Positions 1 to 12,929 of a DNA stretch of 60,000 nt are shown here, piece after piece (within the stretch, counting starts at the first letter, position 1; each line of letters begins with the position of its first letter). Origin of the DNA: Symsagittifera roscoffensis (taxonomy: Eukaryota; Xenacoelomorpha; Acoela; Convolutidae); assembly GCF_963678635.1 (NCBI RefSeq), contig NC_087066.1, positions 36,521,152 to 36,581,151 on the forward strand, given 5' to 3'. The notes under the pieces are model-generated. The model made no database searches, had not been told where the DNA came from, and was given only the letters and a program-made list of their open reading frames with translations. Made by a program: the position numbers and the translations under genes.

Positions 1-330
1 CAATCCGGAGGTGTCCTTAGTCGTAACGTACCCTTCCTACTTAGTTGATTTTGAACTTTAGGCTCTAAGACGGGGCCCGGAAGGGTCTCGGTTTAGATTT
101 TTGATAACTGGGAAGGGTCACTTTTTTGCTTATCTGGAGGTATCCCAGTTCGGAAGGGTCATATTTTGGCAATCCGGAGGGGTCCCAACTCGGAGTGGTC
201 CTGTTTTTTGTCAATCCATAGGAGTCCCGATTTGGAGGGTTTCTACCTTTTGTGAATTCGGAGAGGTCCCAGAACAACGATCCGGAGGGGTTCAAAATTT
301 TTTTGGAGAAACAGAACTCGACACTAAAAA
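1..330. repeat. Degenerate tandem repeat, period about 43 bp
   Basis: Variants of a phrase containing 'tccggaggggtccc' and 'cggaagggtc' recur at about 6, 135, 171, 214, 254 and 281, separated by T-rich spacers. The units are diverged and of uneven length. The block lies just before the decayed gypsy element and may be its old leader, much as the intact element at 48.6 kb is preceded by a minisatellite. The long minus-strand reading frame across it is low-complexity and is not taken as a gene. Confidence 0.6.
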
Positions 331-835
331 ACTTGGATTGGAAAAGTGGTTGCAATGAGAGTTTTAGGAGCTCTAGCTCAGGCAACACAAGGGCAAATAG
401 GCAACACAAAACTCGGTGGTTGCAATAGTCGCCCACTTGAGAGAAACATACTGCCTTCAAGTTTTGTCTGTTTTGTGCGGCACTAAACAGGGAAAGCTTT
501 TTCTTTAGAAAAATCAGTTCGGCTTTTAAGTTGCGACAGACAAATCGCAATACACACACATTTTTTATTTGTTTTTCTACAAGTTGAACGAAGTTTTTTA
601 TCATCAGTAACTGCAAACGACTGGGTTGTGAGTGCACTAAATTTTAATTTTCTTGACATCATCAGACTGTGCTAGATTTTTATAAAATAACCAATATTTC
701 ATTGCTCTGCATAAATTAGAAATAAGTTGTACTGTGATAACTTAAAAAGATTTGTGGTCACTTGTTAGTTAAAATGTTCAGATATTATCGTGTTGTGTTA
801 ATATTATCTGTTGATAGACGACCGAGACAGCAGTA
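331..835. other. AT-rich stretch without a recognisable gene
   Basis: No coding signal, RNA gene or clear repeat was seen. It may be untranslated leader of the gypsy relic that follows. No LTR terminus could be recognised. Confidence 0.4.
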
Positions 836-2345
836 AGCGAATCGAGTGAGTGAGTAGCAAAAGCAATAGATTAAGATCGAGGTTACCTAAGTCGAGGATA
901 TCTAAGCTAAGTGATAGCTTCGGGAAGTTTTTATCGAACAGACAGAGGGAATTAATGATTGATCCTTTTCTGGAAAGGACCGATAAGTCTCAGAGCAGGA
1001 AAGGGAAAAGAATTTCAGGCGGAACGGTTGAAACAAGTAGTCAAAAGGTCTCGGAAGACAAAAGCACAAAGTTGGAAGTAGACAATCATCGGAGCCCTGT
1101 GCAGGACGACAATAAGGCGGGCCGTGGAACCGAAAAAAAACGGGAACAGAAGATTAACGAGTGAACCCAGCCCCGTAGAATAGGTCCATGATTTCGCTAC
1201 TTCGACCGGGAAAATTGATCGAGAAGAAATGTCGGAACTGTCCGTCATTTCGATTGAAAAGTCGGTAGTAGGATGCTCACCTACTGACAATACCATGATA
1301 GTTGGGGTGACAGAGAAAGCGGCAACGCCTTTCTAGTTTTCGGAAACCGACACGAAATGTTTTGGGAAATTTCTTTCCGTTTACTATGGGAACAGGAACT
1401 GGAGATAAAGTAGACACCCGAAAAAAGAATGAAGACGATAGAAAAAAGATGAAACTGAGTCTCAAGTGAATTTGAGAAGTTCAACTCACGAAAAGCAGGC
1501 GCACGTAAACAGCAGTCAGTACCATACACACGACTACGGATGGATTACAACAGTCCAGAGATTTCATGACAACAAATACGGTAGCAAGCAAATCAAGTGA
1601 GTGAACAGTAAAAAGCAATAGGTTAAGACGAGTCTAGACGAGTCGAGGGTACCTAAGCTAAGTGATGGCTCTAGGAAATTTATACCGAAAAAACAAAAGA
1701 AAATCAATGATGGATCCTTTTGTAGAAAGGACCAAGAAGACTTGGAAGTGGTTGAAAAAAGGAGAGAGGGTTGAAACAAGGAGTCAAGAAGCCTGAGAAG
1801 ACAAAAAGAAAGTTGAAAACAGAGATCCATCCAAACCCCGCTCTGGATGAGGATCGGGCGGGATGTGGGAGGGAAGGAAATGAGAACAGGAGATAAACCA
1901 GTGAATGAACTTCCTTAGAACAGGGCCACGGTTTCGCTACTTCGACCGGGACTTTTGATCGAGAGGAAATGTCGGAACTGCTCGACAATTCGACTGAAAA
2001 CCCAGCAGTAGGAGGCTCACCTACCGACAATATCATGATGCATGGGGTGACCGAGAAAGCGGCATTTTTATATTCGTTTTCGGAATGAGTAAAGAACACT
2101 TTCGGAAATTTCTTTTTATTTACCATGGGAACGGGAACTGGCAAAGAATTCGACACCCAAGAAGAGGAGTAAAATAATAGAGCAATTGATGACTCTGATT
2201 CTCAAGTGAGCTTGAGCCATTCGAATGATAAAAATGAGGCGGCTGCCAACACGGAGAATGGCTATTTGGATCGGTTTGATGAGTTAAAAATCAAAAACAA
2301 GACTAATGATGGAATGCAGTCAAAAGACTTCATGACAACGACCAA
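836..2345 (+). repeat. Two diverged tandem copies of a ~745-bp unit in the relic's 5' part
   Basis: The stretch from about 836 to 1583 is repeated from about 1583 to 2345. Shared anchors include 'acttcgaccggga' at 1199 and 1938, 'atgtcggaactg' in both copies, 'gctcacctac' in both, and 'ttcatgacaac' at 1564 and 2330. Spacing between matching anchors is 739-770 bp and the copies differ at many positions. The unit covers the region where the gag N-terminus should lie, so the duplication either arose within the element or is a family trait. Confidence 0.65.
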
Positions 2346-4340
2346 TTTGGACAAGCAATCGGGAACGACTAAGTTCACCGGGTCAGGGACCACACTCGAG
2401 GACCTAGAGGCGTATTATGAAGGATCTTCGAGACAGAGAGGAACAGCGCAAGTTTAGAGCAGTACTAAACTGCCTGACACGAACGAGGTGACGCCACCAC
2501 TAGCGATTCCATTGGTCGGCAACGGAGCGTGAATGGAAGAGACTTTGACCAGGGTTGAGGATAGCATGGATGAACAGAATGAACAGATGTAAATTAGATA
2601 CAGATGTAAATACAGATGAACAGAATGAGTGAACTAGAAAGAGCAGTTGATATTGAGAGAGAAAGCCTGCGGAAGGAAATAAATCGCAATAGACAGGAGG
2701 CTAGTAAAAAATAAAAACGCTCAAAGGAGAAAACAGATCAGCACTTGGCCAGAAACTTGTCGCGAACGACGCGGAAAGCTGAATAAAGAGAGATACGATT
2801 AAGGGCTGACCTGGAGCAACTTCGGAGTCAACAAGAGCAGACTCGAGGGACTCACGATACAAGGATAGACGCGATAATGAAAAAACGCACTCTTGCTATC
2901 TTGGACAGATTGGACGGTCTCCAGGGAATCAGGATTGGATCCAGAAACAGGGGAGCACATTTGATAGAGACTAGCAGAGAGCCCAGAGTGAACTTCAATG
3001 AGCACTCAAACAAACGACCTACGCGAGACGCACATGCGAGTGGAAGAGGCGATTCCCTACATCGGAATCATTCGAACCTGGGAAAAACTCAGCCCAGCGA
3101 CTTTGACAGGAGGGAAGTTCTAGAGCCTCAAACAACAGATACGAACGATCAAATGGGATATTCACGGGATGAAACAGCGATGGCCACAGCGTTTAAACCT
3201 CTGAACAAGTCCATGAAGACGTTCCTCACAAGGTTTTCCAGGATCAATGAGCCCAGCGAGAAGTCTAAAAGGGTTTTAAAAAATCGGGATGTTACAAGAA
3301 TGAGTCCGACGATTGTATAGATACCTGGATAGAAGTCATGAAACTGCATTTTGATGAAGACGACTTGAAGAAAGACAAAAATGCAGTGCGCTCACCAGCA
3401 ACTTGGAAGAGACAGCCTTGAAGATCGTGATGACCAAAACGCAATACCAGCCGGATTCTGCCGAGAAAATCGTCGAGATACTATTGAACCGTTTTGGCTC
3501 GGCAGTGCAAGGGCACCAAGCAGTGATGCGCGTTGAGAAACGAAGGCAACGTGAAGACGAAACCAATGACAAGTTCTTAGATGTCTTAGGGATAACATAG
3601 ACAAGAGACGCTCATGCGCAGACTGCAGTTTCGCAGATCATCATGTATCAGAATGCGTAAACTTGAAGCAGGGCGTGAAAGCTATTGGTTTCAGCCTTGA
3701 AGGCCGAGACGCGTCGAACATCAATCATCAGGACTTTATGAGAGGAGTAATTGCAAAATTCGGCCCTAGGTTCTTCTTTTGCAATCTGGAGAATCAATTT
3801 AAGTCAGATTCTCCACGAGGCTCTGTGAGGCAAGAAGAAGCTTTGTTGGGCGTTAAGACTAACAAGGCCCGACTGATGAGCAAAGCGCAAGCACGGAAGA
3901 AGGAGTAACCGCAGGAGCTGGCTACGAAGAAAATGCAGGCCGTGCTGGAAGAAAGGAGCGGAAAGGAGCCTGAAACCGCAGCTAAAAACTCTAAGATTGA
4001 CTATAAAGCAGCGCAAGAGATACCCTGAACAGAGTTCAACGGGAATTGGTAACAAGGGAGATTGAGCAAAAAGTCAAGCTCAAACTCAGGATCAACTCAA
4101 CGCCTTTGAAGCAACTGTAGTAGAAGAAACGAAGGCACCGAGTAATTTGAGCCTGCAAATGAATATTCGATCTCCGGACATACATTCGGGATGGTGGCAC
4201 AAGGCCGCAAGATATAGTCGATCACCACTGTCGCGGGGCATCAGGTAATCAGGAATCTGAGTGAACCTTCGGAGTTCACCACATGCATTTGGACATTTAT
4301 GCAGATTAACTAAAAAAAAACAGAGCCACGCACTAAATCG
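850..4340 (+). pseudogene. gag relic of the decayed gypsy element
   Basis: The N-terminal part is made of short charged frames (850-1164, 2206-2457, 2877-3320) with little direct similarity to the intact copy. From about 3300 the match is clear: a block reading ESDDCIDTWIEVMKLHF, then (3403-3600) a block with ILLNRFGSAVQGHQAVMR and RRQRE, both lining up with intact gag residues of about 430-540. At 3663-3830 the zinc-knuckle region is recognisable, but Cys and His ligands are lost (CNLENQFKSDS replaces a CX2CX4HX4C knuckle), so nucleic-acid binding would be lost. Stops and frameshifts separate the pieces. Confidence 0.8.
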
Positions 4341-4429
4341 AGGGCTGTAAGAGCCCTATTAACGACAAGTGGCACAAGAACAATAAGAACAATGCAACTT
4401 CACAGGCATTATGTGGAAGTCCATGGATC

Positions 4430-5580
4430 ATATTAAGTGATGCTCAATGTGAATGGGATTAGGATTTATACCAAGACCTACGTCAAGTCGGACATTGACC
4501 AAATAGGACAGATATACTTGGGTCGAGAAAAGCTGAAGATCCGTAGAATTAGTCATGAGGCCATGATGGAACTAGATACTGCACACATTGGATACGAAGC
4601 AGATGTGACTGCACATCTGCTAGTCACCGATTGAAAGAAGATAGGAGTAACAGGACTACTGGACACAGGAGTAGTAGTCAGTGTAATGCCGATAAAGACA
4701 TGGGAAAGGATGGGTTTCACCAGGTAGGACCTGATACCAACGAACTACAGATTGGCAGCCTCCAACCGCGGAGCCATCTACATGACCGGGAGAACTCCAA
4801 TAACAGTCCTCCACATGGGAGGACGGAACCTGTGGATGAGTTTTCTCGTGGAGGAGAACCTGGATGATTTGGATCGGTTCATCTTGTGGCGTGACTTCGT
4901 CAGAAATTTCGAAGTGACGATCGACCTTAAAAATGGGCTGATAAAGATTTGTAGCCTAGACAGGAAGTATGTAAGCGACCTGTAAATACGATAATAACTG
5001 AAGATTAAGATATCAGGGTTTTTAGACAGAAAAGTAAACATTAAACCTAGGCAAGCTGTAGAAGCAATCTTCAGAATGAGAAATTTGAACACATTGGGTG
5101 AAAGTACGCAGATTTGCCTCGTCCCGACCCAAGCAGTAAAGTTCAGTGGTTTTAGGCCGGAGCTTCTCTGTCACACGAAACAGGCTGTATGGGATTGTAT
5201 TGTTGACTACATTGGACACAACGGTCTCAACCCAGCGAGGAAGGAAACTTGGTTACTCTTTGCCAATGAGGACGGACTATGAAAATACGCCGAACCTGAA
5301 GAAACACCGAGTAAAAGACTTTCCGACTCACACGAATAAAGATGTGGTTTTAAAAAGGATTAATGAGTTGAAATCTGAATAAAATTTTTTCCTCAATGAG
5401 ATCTGAAACAGATGATGGCTTATCTAGCAGCGCGAATTTTCAGGTACGCCTCTTTTCATATGAATTTGAGTCGAACAAACCGGTTCTGCAGGAAATAGGG
5501 AGTTTAAGAGTTAAGATAGGCGTTGGAGAGTTTGAGTTACTAAGGGCAGTTTCAAATCGGAATCCAGACGTTTTATGAAA
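4430..5580 (+). pseudogene. Protease region relic of the decayed gypsy element
   Basis: Frame 4437-4634 matches the intact polyprotein just upstream of its protease (IYTKT, GQIY, HIGYEADVT blocks). The aspartic-protease triplet survives as DTG at 4662-4670, here DTGV rather than DTGA. The downstream match includes LWMSF and the motif equivalent to ILGRDF, which here reads ILWRDF with the Gly changed to Trp. The domain is split over several frames and cannot be made as one protein. Confidence 0.75.
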
Positions 5581-6960
5581 ACATAGAGCGGACATTAGTT
5601 CTTTCATTTTTGTCGAGCACGCGATTGAACTAGAAGAAGGTGTCATTCCTCACAGTGAAGGAGCGAGGCGTATGACACCGATCAAATCGGAGGCGTGTCG
5701 AATAGAAGTAGAAATTCTTCTCGAGTACGACATGGTAAAACCCTCGAAGTCACCTTGAGCTTGTGGGTTCGTCATGATCGAGAAGAAAGGAGGACAGCTG
5801 AGATTCTGTAGCGACTTTCGCTACCTCAACGCGGTGATCATAAAGGACGCTTACCCTATACCACGCAGTGACGAGAGCATCTCGAAACTTGGAGATGCCA
5901 AGTTTTGCACCAGGCTGGATCTGGGTTCTGCCTTCTGGCAGGTTCCCATGCAGAAACAGGACAAAGATAAGACCGAGTTTGCGTGTGAATTAGGCTTGTG
6001 CTAAGAGGATCACTTCGGCTTAGGCAATGCAACGCCGACATTTCAAGGACTCATGGCTCAGGCCTTGACTAGCTTAACAAAGAAATATGGAAATCTCGTG
6101 ATGTCCTACGTGGATGATGTAGTGATAGCCATAACTACACTTATTGACCACATTGATAGACTCGATGAAGATTTTGACTGCATAAAGAGAGCTGGCTTGA
6201 AGTGCAAACCCTCGAAATGCGAGATTCTTAGGGACTCAACAAAGTACCTGGGAAGAATGGTGGATGAGCAGGCGTGAGGCCGCGCCCGGAAGCAGTGGAG
6301 ACCGTTTTAACATGGAAGACACCCAGAACGGACACGCAGCTGATGAGCTTCTTGGGATTCGCAAATTAATACCGAGAGATTATGAAGGGGTACGCAGACA
6401 AAATTTACAGAAAGCAGCAGTTGATGCGCAACAAAGTGAAGCAGTTTGAGTGGAAGAAAAGTGCTCAAGAAGCCTTTGAGAAAACAAATTGGGAGCTTTG
6501 CGAAGCGTCAGTGCTAAGCTTGCCTACATGCCTACGGAGAAAGGCATGAACATTCTCGATACTGATGCTTCAGTGGTAGCCGTTTACGGAATACTGCATC
6601 AAGAGCAACAATGGAACGGGAGAACAGTTCTCCGTCCCATTGCATACGGCAATTAGCTATTGAGCGACGCTGATATGAACTATGGTTCACCAAAAGCAGA
6701 AATGTTTATGGTGGTCACGTTTGTGGAGAAGTATCACGCCTACTTGGGAGGCGCTCTCTTAAAGTGCGAGTGGACAATCGAGCCTTATCCTGGTTGAAAA
6801 CATACTCAATGGACCAGAGTTTCATTGGTCGTTGGATAGTCAGGTTGAATGGCTACCACAATAATCGGACACAGGATGCGTGACAAGCACCAGAATGCTG
6901 ACAAACTTGGCAAGAAAACTGGTTTTTACAAATGATTGGACCAGAAGCAGACCAAACAGG
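5581..6960 (+). pseudogene. Reverse transcriptase and RNase H relic
   Basis: The RT fingers and palm are well preserved: a block with FCSDFRYLN, DAYPIPR and TRLDLGSAFWQVP at 5774-6004, then YVDD at about 6109 inside 6053-6277. A Trp codon of the intact copy (SPWACG) is a TGA at 5757. A stop and a local deletion follow LGLC near 6001. RNase H is recognisable from about 6540, with LDTDASVVAV, KAEMF and VDNRALSWL pieces in shifting frames. The catalytic residues are mostly still visible, but the frame is broken at least four times. Confidence 0.85.
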
Positions 6961-6999
6961 CAGAAATTGAGGAAGGTTTCTCGTTTTTAGACAAAGAGA

Positions 7000-8108
7000 C
7001 TTACGAAGCATTTTCCTTGATGAGTTGGTTGGATAAATCAGGACATCCGATACCGAAACACCCTGAATTACCGGTGGAAAATGGTTAAGTTTTTATCCAA
7101 GAAGGACCCGGTGCACTTGAATCTGTTGCTACATTTAAATCTGATCAAACCGGAACTGTTACGCATGAATATAGACAAGCTCTACTTGCTGAATAAAACG
7201 GTGCAGGTCACACCAGAGGTGATGCGGATGCTGGGTGAATTATTAGAGAAAGAAGTGACTAGAAATTATTCTGAATGGGCAGCAACTATAACATCCCCGA
7301 CGGTTAGTGAAAATGTACGGATGAAACCATCAAGACGCCAGCCCAATGAAAATGAAAGGGATTGTCTGACGGTATTTCAGCGACTAGTTTTCTCAAATTG
7401 TTTTGATGAGAACATCGAACAAGACGAAGGAACAAAATATCGGGACTCAGAAAAAGATAGTAACTTTAGAGGCGACTGATCAAGGACTGATAGTAGTCGT
7501 GTCGAAAAATGCGTAGCAAGAAAAGTTGTCCGGGGAGTCGGACTCTGAAGGACCAGGTGGACAAAAATTTGATTGGCGAGTTCAGATGGATGAGTAGATC
7601 ATGCATACCGGAACCTGTCGTGGAGACATGCGCTAACATAGACTCATTTGTCGAGGACAGTGAAGACCCTGATAGTGATCGCAACCTGTTCCCGGGTGAA
7701 AAATTCTTTGATAACGCTGCAGATTACTTGGAGATGATACAGGTGTCAAAACATTTAGTGAGCTTATTACTGCAGAAGGAAGCAGTCAGAATTCAACTAG
7801 AACCGTTCAAACAAGAGACAAAGCCATTGCCAAGATTTGGTGTGTTAAAATGGAAGATGACGCACATCTCCATATGAGCTGATTAGTCACCTTTGGGTCA
7901 TGAAAACATACTTGAAGGCGAAATACAGACTCTCGGATTAACTAAAGGCGCAGAGAACTGACCGTATAACAAGTAGCTTGAAAAGATGGATCGAAAACGG
8001 GGCACCAGACACAGGAGATCTGGAGGAAGATAAGAAGATAGTTAACGGATCCTGAGACAGTAAAATATGCAGAAAAAGGAACTGTTGTATCTGAACAAGC
8101 ATTGGAGA
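7000..8108 (+). pseudogene. Relic of the post-RNase-H linker; truncated before integrase
   Basis: This corresponds to intact residues of about 1770-2130, the unusual acidic linker between RNase H and integrase. Frames 7081-7479 and 7509-7877 are acidic (FVEDSEDPDSD and similar). The stretch around 7910-8040 reads KAKYRLSD then LEEDKK, matching the intact KARYRLSD and LEEDSYK. A last match, KKELLY near 8075, is followed by unrelated A-rich DNA. The linker is therefore ancestral to this family and not a peculiarity of the intact copy. The part downstream of 7388 is present again at 14043-14755. Confidence 0.75.
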
Positions 8109-8399
8109 TAAAAAAAACAACAAATTGTATCAAAAAATGGCAAAGAAACTATTACAAAGACAAATTATCCAATCTCAAATCACTTCACGTTTGACACCAG
8201 CTTCAGATTTGAAAAGTGGATCATTTCTAAATTTCACAAAAAACCTAGGTATATCGAAAAAATTAAAACAACTAGAAAAAAGACCCTTCAAAATCAGTGA
8301 CAAACCAACAGATGTAACATGTAAAATGACTGATTTGAAAAAACTAGCGTTGAAAAAACCTAAAATCAACTAAGAAACGTGACATCTTGGAAACGAAAA

Positions 8400-9330
8400 G
8401 CAAATGAACAGTCGCTTTGGACATAATAAAATTTTCAAATCCTGAAAGTACTTTTACAGTACCCGACTTCAACGTTGGGAAATATAAATTTTGAGGAACT
8501 TCACCCTTAACCCTTAAGTTTTCCAAAAAAAAATACTTTGTTTTGAAAACCAGAAAAAATGACACATCTCGAAAACTACCAAGATTTGAGCAGTCTTAAT
8601 TGAAAGAAAAATTCTCAATCTATGATAGCACACAATTACATGATTGGCAATTTCACTTTGGTGAGTTATTTCGACATTTGAGTTAAAAAATTAAAACTTC
8701 CGCGGAAATCACAAAAATCGTCTTATCTCTTGAACTAAGAAGATTTGTGATTTCTTAATTGGAAACCCAATTCGCGAACCCTGAGGAAAACTACAAGGTT
8801 TTGAGCAGTCATATTTAGAGGCAAAATTTGCAACTTCTGAGAGTACCCTCGCAGTTTCCAACAACAGGATTGAGAACTTCAAAGTTTTGTAATTTTTTTA
8901 ACATCTAATTTTTCTGAAAATTTCCGAAAAAAAATCGGAAAAAAATCAAATCTAAACGTACAAAGATTTGAGCAGAAACAATCGGAGGCAAGGTTCGCAA
9001 CCTCTGAGAGCACCCTCAGATTATCCAACAACAGGGTTGAATCTTCAAAGTTTCGTAACTTCTTAAGATCTAAGTTTTTTTTGAAAATTTTGAAAATTAT
9101 ATAAAAAAGTCATTTCTCGAAAAGTACAACGATATGAGAGGCGAGATTTGGAGACAAGATTGGCAACCCTCTGACGTTACCTTGACAGCACCCAACTACA
9201 GGGTGAGACTTTCAAAAATAGAGAAATTTTTTTCAAATTCAAAAAAAGTCCGAAAATTGCCGTACCTCGTAAAAAGGATTCAGTTATTCAAATATGGATG
9301 CCAGAATCGCAAAAAATAGGAAACCCCTGA
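8400..9330. repeat. Diverged satellite-like array, period about 165 bp (copy 1)
   Basis: A composite phrase recurs: 'gatttgagcag', then 'gaggcaaggttcgcaacctctgagagcacc', a tract with 'aacaacagggttga', then 'cttcaaagttt'. (Only the short anchors are conserved.) The 'ctgagagtacc'-type anchors lie at about 8441, 8618, 8837, 9003 and 9168, so the best-kept spacing is 165-166 bp, with one irregular interval. Units are diverged from one another. No coding potential is apparent. Confidence 0.6.
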
Positions 9331-12300
9331 AAAAATCAAACAATTGGGTTGCTTATTTCAAACTTGATGAAATCAACACTGAATTTAAACTGCAAAATCG
9401 AAAAATCTTTACCATTGCAATATACGATATAGCTTAGCCATGCAAAATTTTTCGTTAAACATATAAAAACAATACGCTGAAAAGCTTAAACATGGCGAGA
9501 AAGTGAAGCCCGCATTAAAAAACAAATAGATAGTAGATAAATAAAAAAAAGCAGTTGTACAGACAGACAAACTTAATTTGACCTCGAAAAATTTTTTCTT
9601 AAGCATTCCAATATATGATATAAATTAAACGTGGAAAAATTATTTCATTTAAAATGAAAAAACTATTACGCTTAAAGATGCGAGATAGCTGTCGCAAGCA
9701 TTTAAATATAGTATAGATAGAACTACAACATAGAAACAGCCTCTTGCCATATAATCCACAAGAATACGCTCCTCGAGAACTTACACAGCTATAATCAATC
9801 ACTGGACTCCAATTTGTTGAATCATTACCAGATATCAACAGTAGAAGAACATGAGACAACTAAAACACATAACAACAACCAACAAACAAATTTACACAAT
9901 GAAAAAAGAACACCAAAGAAAAGCAAACCAAAAACAAGCCTATATAAAGAACAAACCGTTACTTACAAGATCAAATGTCAATTCCAGAAACAAAAAAATC
10001 CGAACAAATCCAACAATCTGGACTTTGAAACCAACCAAAAATATAACAAAGTTTTTATTTCACAAAGAAAGAACTTGAAAAAAGTAGAATTAAATGACCC
10101 ATCTAAGAAAAGGTGAGAACTTTATACTGACATAAACATATCATACTGACTCGTTACTTCCTCTCATCCAAAATCTCATCAATATTCCGATAAATTATTA
10201 CCTCCATCCATTGTCAAATTATTGAAACGTTACACTTTCGATCTCTGTTTCTCAGAAATAAAGATAAAACAAACCAGCCAATCACAGCCCTTTTTTCTTT
10301 CATATTTTTCATTCGCCACCACTGTTCAATTAATCGATCCAATCCCAGTTTGAACTAGAGTCAAAACTAAAACTTAGATACCTTCAGGTCAAAATTAGCA
10401 GCAGCCTCATCTTTGACAACTCAAGTAAGTATCATATCAACGTTGCAATCTTTCTCGAAAACTCAGAACGAAAATCAACACAATTGGATAAATAAACACC
10501 CATAAATTCCCAAAAGAAAATAGTAAAATTGGCCTAACGTAAAAAAATCACAAAATCACGTAGCCTTAAGCCAATCTAGCCCACAAAAACCTTTCTATAT
10601 TCAATGAGCAAAACAAGAATTAGCGACCAAATTTCAAAATCTTCAGACTACCCTTGACTAAATTCTTCATATCCAACCCACTTGACAAAAAATGAAAACA
10701 CATATGACCTCACTCGACAAGAACACGAAAAAAAACTATCTCCAAATAGTGAAATCACTTTCTGAATGCCAATTTTACAACCAATTGCTGATCTTTTCAA
10801 AGAACTTTCACTTTTTTCAATTTTTCCAACTTATTGCATTTTATTTTCACTGATTTTCTTGACTTTATAATCAAAATTTTTCCAGTTTTTAGGATTTGAT
10901 TCATAATTTTCAAAATCTTCTCGCAAATCTACTTTTACTCTTTCTAAACCATTGATCATTTAATCAGGTAGCATTACCTTAAAAACCCTTCCTTTTAAAT
11001 GTTAGGATATCTTTTTCACAAAAAAAATTAATTTTTAATACTTTAAACAATTTTCCTAACTTTAGTAGCATCATGAATCCTGACACTCTATAATTGACAT
11101 AGAAGAGCATTAATCAGCTTTGAATTAGATGTCATAATGTTCATCATTTTTGTCGAAGAATACTACCAAGACCATAAGGCTTCTTAAACTGAAACAAACA
11201 TAAGGCAAAATAACATCAAGATTGCTGATCCCAAAAACAAACTCCCCACCAACCAACCCATCGCAAAACTTTACCCAAAAATCTTTACACAACCGATAGT
11301 TCAAGTATACATTCAACCACTCACAAGCATCTACTCGAACTTTGTATGTCGAAAAACCCTATACCTATGAAGACCGACAAGCACTATTATGAGAACAATT
11401 GACTCCAGTTTTCAAGTAAACCACAGTACCAACCAACGTATAACACATATCCGTCATTGTCTTAAGAATTAAACAGATTCAGATACCACCGTCAAAATCA
11501 AACCTCGAAAAATTGCAATTGAAAGACAATTCATCACCGATGAAACAACAGGAATCTCAGAACACCGAGAGTTCAATTTAACATAACTTCACCATCTTAA
11601 CCTTCAACTTTATTAACCCTGCAAACCACTACAAAAAAAAACCCTACACTCACAAATATCAGCTCACTTCCATACACTAAATCTACGCTCAGACTACGTA
11701 GGTTCAACCCCAGCTTCCGAACAAGAATAAGAGAACCCGTTCAATCCCCAAACACCTTCCCATAGACTACCGTATTGGACGAACTACAAATACCCACACG
11801 GTGAACCAAAATCAGCACGGTATAAAAACATCAACTCAACCAAAATCATTTTCCCTACCATCAACATCAGTTACAAATCAATCGACGTTAAATCTTCCCA
11901 ATAAGTTTACAAATTCCCAATAAAAGATATCACGAACTACAAAAAACTTGTAAACCTTTACAGCACGATAGGAACACTTTTGTAGCACCTCCTCCTTTAC
12001 TTTATTAAAAGTTAGACGGCATCCGACGTCACAGTTAGGCATTACATTGATTATAATATCGACACCACATTCACAGACATACAAGGCCACAACATCCAAA
12101 TAACAAAATCTAGTTTTAAAATTCAAAAAATCAATGAAATCAAAAATTTTTATAAATCACCCAATATAACTATCTCACCTAAATATTACAGTACAATCTG
12201 TAACCACTTCATTAATTTGTACTGAATTAATATATAAATACGATAGATAAACTAAAAAGGCAAGTGGTTATGCAACTTTTTGCGATCCATATTCAGTACT

Positions 12301-12925
12301 ATCAGACTCTTGTAACTTTTGATATTACTACTAGTAAATATTTTTACTTCTTAGCACATTCAGACCAACGTTTTGCGACGTTGCATCACCACGCCCCGGA
12401 TCACAAACCTCATTGTAGCACATTTTTGCGAAGACAATCAACAAAAAACATTAATTAATAACGCAACAAAACAAAAAACAGAATGCCAATTAGAACCTCA
12501 AGCAGTAGAGCAACTAATGTAATTACCACGCGCTACTCCAAAGCCCGCTTTAGGACACTTGTAGGCCGGGAGTTTACAAGAAAACTTTCTGAAAAGAAAG
12601 TACACTGTTCACAAGTTTTCAGTGGAAACAAAAATGGACTTGATCACGAATCATAATATAAAAGTAATATAGAACGTTTGTTACAGCTCACTCCTGAAGA
12701 TTGTAAGAACGAACTAAAACGTTCAAATCTAGTTTAAAAAAGAACAAAGTCGAACACTTGTAAATTTTTACCTTTTTCCAGACTAAACACATCAACATCA
12801 ACTTGAACCATGTCATGGTCAAATACGATTTGAAGATAAATACCCCTATTCTGGTGCACCTTGACGAGTAATCCATGACCTCCACAAAAAATGGAACAAG
12901 TTCAATTTTACACAAGATTCAAAGG
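9331..12925. other. AT-rich DNA without a supported gene (copy 1)
   Basis: Frames here are short and low in complexity (Lys/Asn-rich on the plus strand). Some are kept in the second copy, but that reflects the recent duplication and is not evidence of selection. A minus-strand frame at 11878-12126 reads like protein but has no recognisable domain. The interval may hold decayed pol sequence of the minus-strand element whose gag lies at 12.9-13.6 kb, but I could not identify it. Confidence 0.4.
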
Positions 12926-12929
12926 ACGA

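Larger units (their letters stand above)
836..8108 (+). mobile_element. Decayed Ty3/gypsy LTR retrotransposon, lacking integrase and 3' end
   Basis: Interrupted frames match the intact Gag-Pol at 48575-57376 in the same order: gag, zinc-knuckle region, protease, reverse transcriptase, RNase H and the long post-RNase-H linker. Similarity stops near 8108, at the point where the intact protein approaches its integrase zinc finger. AT-rich unrelated sequence follows. Many stops and frameshifts are present, so this is an old copy. It has diverged enough to be a different subfamily from the intact element. No flanking LTRs were identified. Confidence 0.85.

Noticed and set aside
65-637. 190-codon minus-strand frame over the 43-bp repeats
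   Set aside because: It arises from the tandem repeats and T-rich flanks, is low in complexity and has no domain.
8125-8373. 82-codon basic frame MYQKMAKKLLQRQ, present in both duplication copies
   Set aside because: The second copy is truncated by a frameshift, and conservation is explained by the duplication. No domain seen.
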